The notes under the pieces: generated by a model
Database searches by the model: none
Seen by the model: the letters and a program-made list of their open reading frames with translations, nothing else
What the model was told of the DNA's origin: nothing
From: Pseudonocardiaceae bacterium YIM PH 21723
GTDB taxonomy: Bacteria; Actinomycetota; Actinomycetes; Mycobacteriales; Pseudonocardiaceae
DNA: 64,000 nt
Reading direction: 5' to 3'
Assembly: GCA_003600225.1 (NCBI GenBank)
Contig: QZFT01000023.1
Location: forward strand, 124,001 to 188,000
Program-made: the position numbers and the translations under genes
Shown here: piece after piece, positions 62,295-64,000 of the stretch
Layout: every line of letters begins with the position of its first letter
How positions within the stretch are numbered: the stretch's first letter is position 1

Positions 62295-63296
62295 TCAGGC
62301 GGCCTGGCGTGAGGTGACGAACGCGGCGATGTCCGCGCTGGCCCTGCGGGCCTCCGGGGTGAGGCCGACGGCGGTGAACGCGTGCACCACGCCCTGCCAG
62401 ATCTGCAGGATGCACGGCACTCCCGCGGCGGCCAGTTTCTCCGCCATGGCCTCCGCGTCGGCCCGCAGCACCTCACTGCCGCTGACCTGGATCAGCACCG
62501 GCGGCAGCCCGGCCAGCTCGCCGTGGATCGGCGCGGCCAGCAGGTCCAGCGGCTCCGGGTGGAAGAACAGCGGCGTCAGGTTGTCCAGCTTGCGGACGGG
62601 GATGTAGGCGTCCCGCTTGTAGTTCACGTGCTCCGTGCGCACCGAGTTGTCCAGGTCGACCAGCGGCGAACAGACCGCCAGCCCGGAGGGCATCGGCAGC
62701 CCGGCCTTGCGGGCCTCCAGGGCCACCGCGAAGGACAGGTAACCACCGGCGGAGTCCCCGGCGAACACGATCGACTCCGGCTTGTGGCCACGGTCCAGCA
62801 GCCACTGGTAGGCGGCGATGCAGTCGGCGATGGAGCCGGGGATTCCAGTCTCCGGAAGCTGGCGGTAGTCCACCGACAGCACCGGTAAGCCGGTCCGCCG
62901 GGACAACGAGGACGTGAGCCGGCGATGGGTGCCGGGTCCACAGGCGACGAAGCCGCCGCCGTGCATGTACAGGATCGCCCCGCCGGATTCCGGCCAGTCC
63001 TGGGTGGCGGTGGTCAGCTCGCCCTTGAAGCCGTCGGCCCGGACCTTGGTGATCAGCACCCGGTCGTCCTTGGGCAGCAGGCGACTGGCGGCCAGCTCGA
63101 GCAGCGGGAAGAACCGCATGGTGAACGGGTTGATCGGAGCGACGGTGAGCACCGGGCGGACGAAGGTCTTCGCGATGACGAACAGCACCTTCGACTGCCA
63201 GCTACGGCCGCCGATGCGCTGGGTTCCGCTGGCAGATCTCGGTGAGCGGGCCGGTACGTCGTCGGGTTCAATCGGGGGGATCGACCGCAGCGCCAT
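62295..63296 (-). CDS. alpha/beta hydrolase, HSL-type esterase
   Basis: A 333-residue esterase of the hormone-sensitive-lipase group: oxyanion motif YMHGGGF, nucleophile in GDSAGG, catalytic Asp region in VLIQVSGSEVLRADAE and His in GVVHAFTAV. ATG 63296 is chosen because GGAGGTGACC lies upstream; GTG 63305 would overlap it. The N-terminal helices may associate with membranes. Acts on short or medium acyl esters; the natural substrate is unknown. Confidence 0.87.
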   Translation of the reverse strand: MALRSIPPIEPDDVPARSPRSASGTQRIGGRSWQSKVLFVIAKTFVRPVLTVAPINPFTMRFFPLLELAASRLLPKDDRVLITKVRADGFKGELTTATQDWPESGGAILYMHGGGFVACGPGTHRRLTSSLSRRTGLPVLSVDYRQLPETGIPGSIADCIAAYQWLLDRGHKPESIVFAGDSAGGYLSFAVALEARKAGLPMPSGLAVCSPLVDLDNSVRTEHVNYKRDAYIPVRKLDNLTPLFFHPEPLDLLAAPIHGELAGLPPVLIQVSGSEVLRADAEAMAEKLAAAGVPCILQIWQGVVHAFTAVGLTPEARRASADIAAFVTSRQAA

Positions 63297-63440
63297 GCTG
63301 GTCACCTCCGAGCCACAGTGATTTACATTTCATTAACTGAACCAAGTGGTTCCCCGAAACGCAATAAGGCATCGCACGGTCATCACCCGTTCACGTAGCG
63401 GACCTTGCCAAATTCGTGAATCTTCTTCATATTATGACCC

Positions 63441-64000
63441 GTGTCACATATCTCCCGCCGGGGCATGCTCACCGGAATCGCCGCCATGATGGTCCCCGGC
63501 CCAGTGCTGCGCACGGCCGCCGACGCCGCGCCTGACCTGGTGCGAGGGACGACCTTCCCCGAAGGTGTGATGGCCGGTGTGCCACGCACCGACGGCGCCA
63601 CGCTGTGGACCCGGGCCACGCTCGGCCTCCTGCAGAACAGCGGCAAGCTCGCGCTGCTGGTCTCCCGCAACGAGGACCTGAGTTCACCGGAGATCGTCAC
63701 CGAGGTGACCGCCGAAGCCCAGTGGGACGGGTGCATCCACTACCCGGCGACCGGCCTGCGCGCCGGGGAGCAGTACTTCTACCAGTTCCGCGGCAAGGAC
63801 ACCGAGTCCCCGGTCGGCCGGTTCCAGACCGCCCGGCCCGCCGACTCGCAGGCGCCCACCCGGATCGGCTTCTTCACCTGCCAGGGCTTCACCGAGGGCT
63901 ACTACGCGGCGCACCGGCACCTGGCCGCCGAGGACCTGGACCTGGTGGTCTGCCTCGGCGACTACGTGTACGAGGCCTCGGTGCCCGGGGTCCGGGGCAT
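63441..64000 (+). CDS. PhoD-family phosphatase, Tat-exported (3' end outside window)
   Basis: An open frame from GTG 63441 runs off the window (186 codons). It begins with a twin-arginine signal (ISRRGMLTGIAAMMVPG, then TAADAAP). PhoD features follow: GVMAGVPRTDGATLWTR, GLRAGEQYFYQFRGKD, TRIGFFTCQ and CLGDYVYE, the start of the metal-binding region. PhoD enzymes are secreted phosphodiesterase/phosphomonoesterases used for phosphate scavenging. A nearby ATG at 63434 is out of frame. Confidence 0.85.
   Translation, partial: MSHISRRGMLTGIAAMMVPGPVLRTAADAAPDLVRGTTFPEGVMAGVPRTDGATLWTRATLGLLQNSGKLALLVSRNEDLSSPEIVTEVTAEAQWDGCIHYPATGLRAGEQYFYQFRGKDTESPVGRFQTARPADSQAPTRIGFFTCQGFTEGYYAAHRHLAAEDLDLVVCLGDYVYEASVPGVRG

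Overview
The window is high-GC DNA with GTG and TTG starts, tightly overlapping genes and DUF5313, DUF3052, DUF3145 and DUF222-HNH families, which point to an actinomycete. NRPS content, abundant hairpin repeats and the order ahpE-DUF3052-aceE ... fasR-fabD suggest Pseudonocardiales (inference). Two conserved housekeeping blocks lie at the ends. On the left (0-12 kb) are a partial OhrR-like MarR gene, tRNA-Val(TAC), ahpE, DUF3052, aceE, a few metabolic and regulatory genes, and a NarL-type two-component system with a DUF4097 protein. On the right (48.6-57 kb) is the fatty-acid synthesis operon fasR / fabD-fabH-acpP-fabF with DUF3145. After it come a membrane protein, a large inverted-repeat element, a secreted neutral ceramidase, a small protein, an HSL-type esterase and a partial Tat-exported PhoD phosphatase. 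As I recall, aceE and fasR are neighbours in mycobacteria, so the ~43 kb between them looks like accessory DNA.

The centre (12.7-47.5 kb) is a nonribosomal peptide gene cluster. Two SARP regulators flank a MacB/FtsX-type ABC exporter. A minus-strand operon runs leuA-leuC-leuD-aminotransferase-leuB-like, then (past a plus-strand HNH gene) sbnA-sbnB-mbtH-NRPS1 (A-T-C-A-T)-NRPS2 (C-A-T-C-A-T-TE)-carbamoyltransferase-MFS exporter. SbnA/SbnB should make L-2,3-diaminopropionate (Dap). The carbamoyltransferase lacks normal ornithine-binding motifs and could convert Dap to beta-ureidoalanine (albizziine), a glutamine isostere. The first A domain has a Gln-like pocket read by eye (DAWQFATIDK). The third reads as Thr (DFWNVGMVHK). 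The leucine-type genes may supply a chain-elongated amino acid. The thioesterase has Cys in place of the usual catalytic Ser. The predicted product is a tetrapeptide I cannot match to a known compound.

Two further signals stand out. (1) Between SARP2 and the exporter lies a lower-GC insert encoding an 87-residue two-TM protein and an overlapping NB-ARC/TPR (NLR-like) protein. The tail of the first and the head of the second share a 17-residue Q/N/G-rich motif, the arrangement expected of amyloid-signalling NLR/effector pairs. (2) A family of ~50-bp hairpin repeats (consensus arm CCGAAGTTGACGATGTTCGG) sits in several intergenic terminator positions. It is also inserted in frame inside both NRPS genes, where it encodes the same peptide, recalling the coding palindromic elements of Rickettsia. 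A 60-bp perfect palindrome inside a ~0.5 kb inverted repeat and a frequently repeated GTCCACWGTGGAC palindrome are also present.
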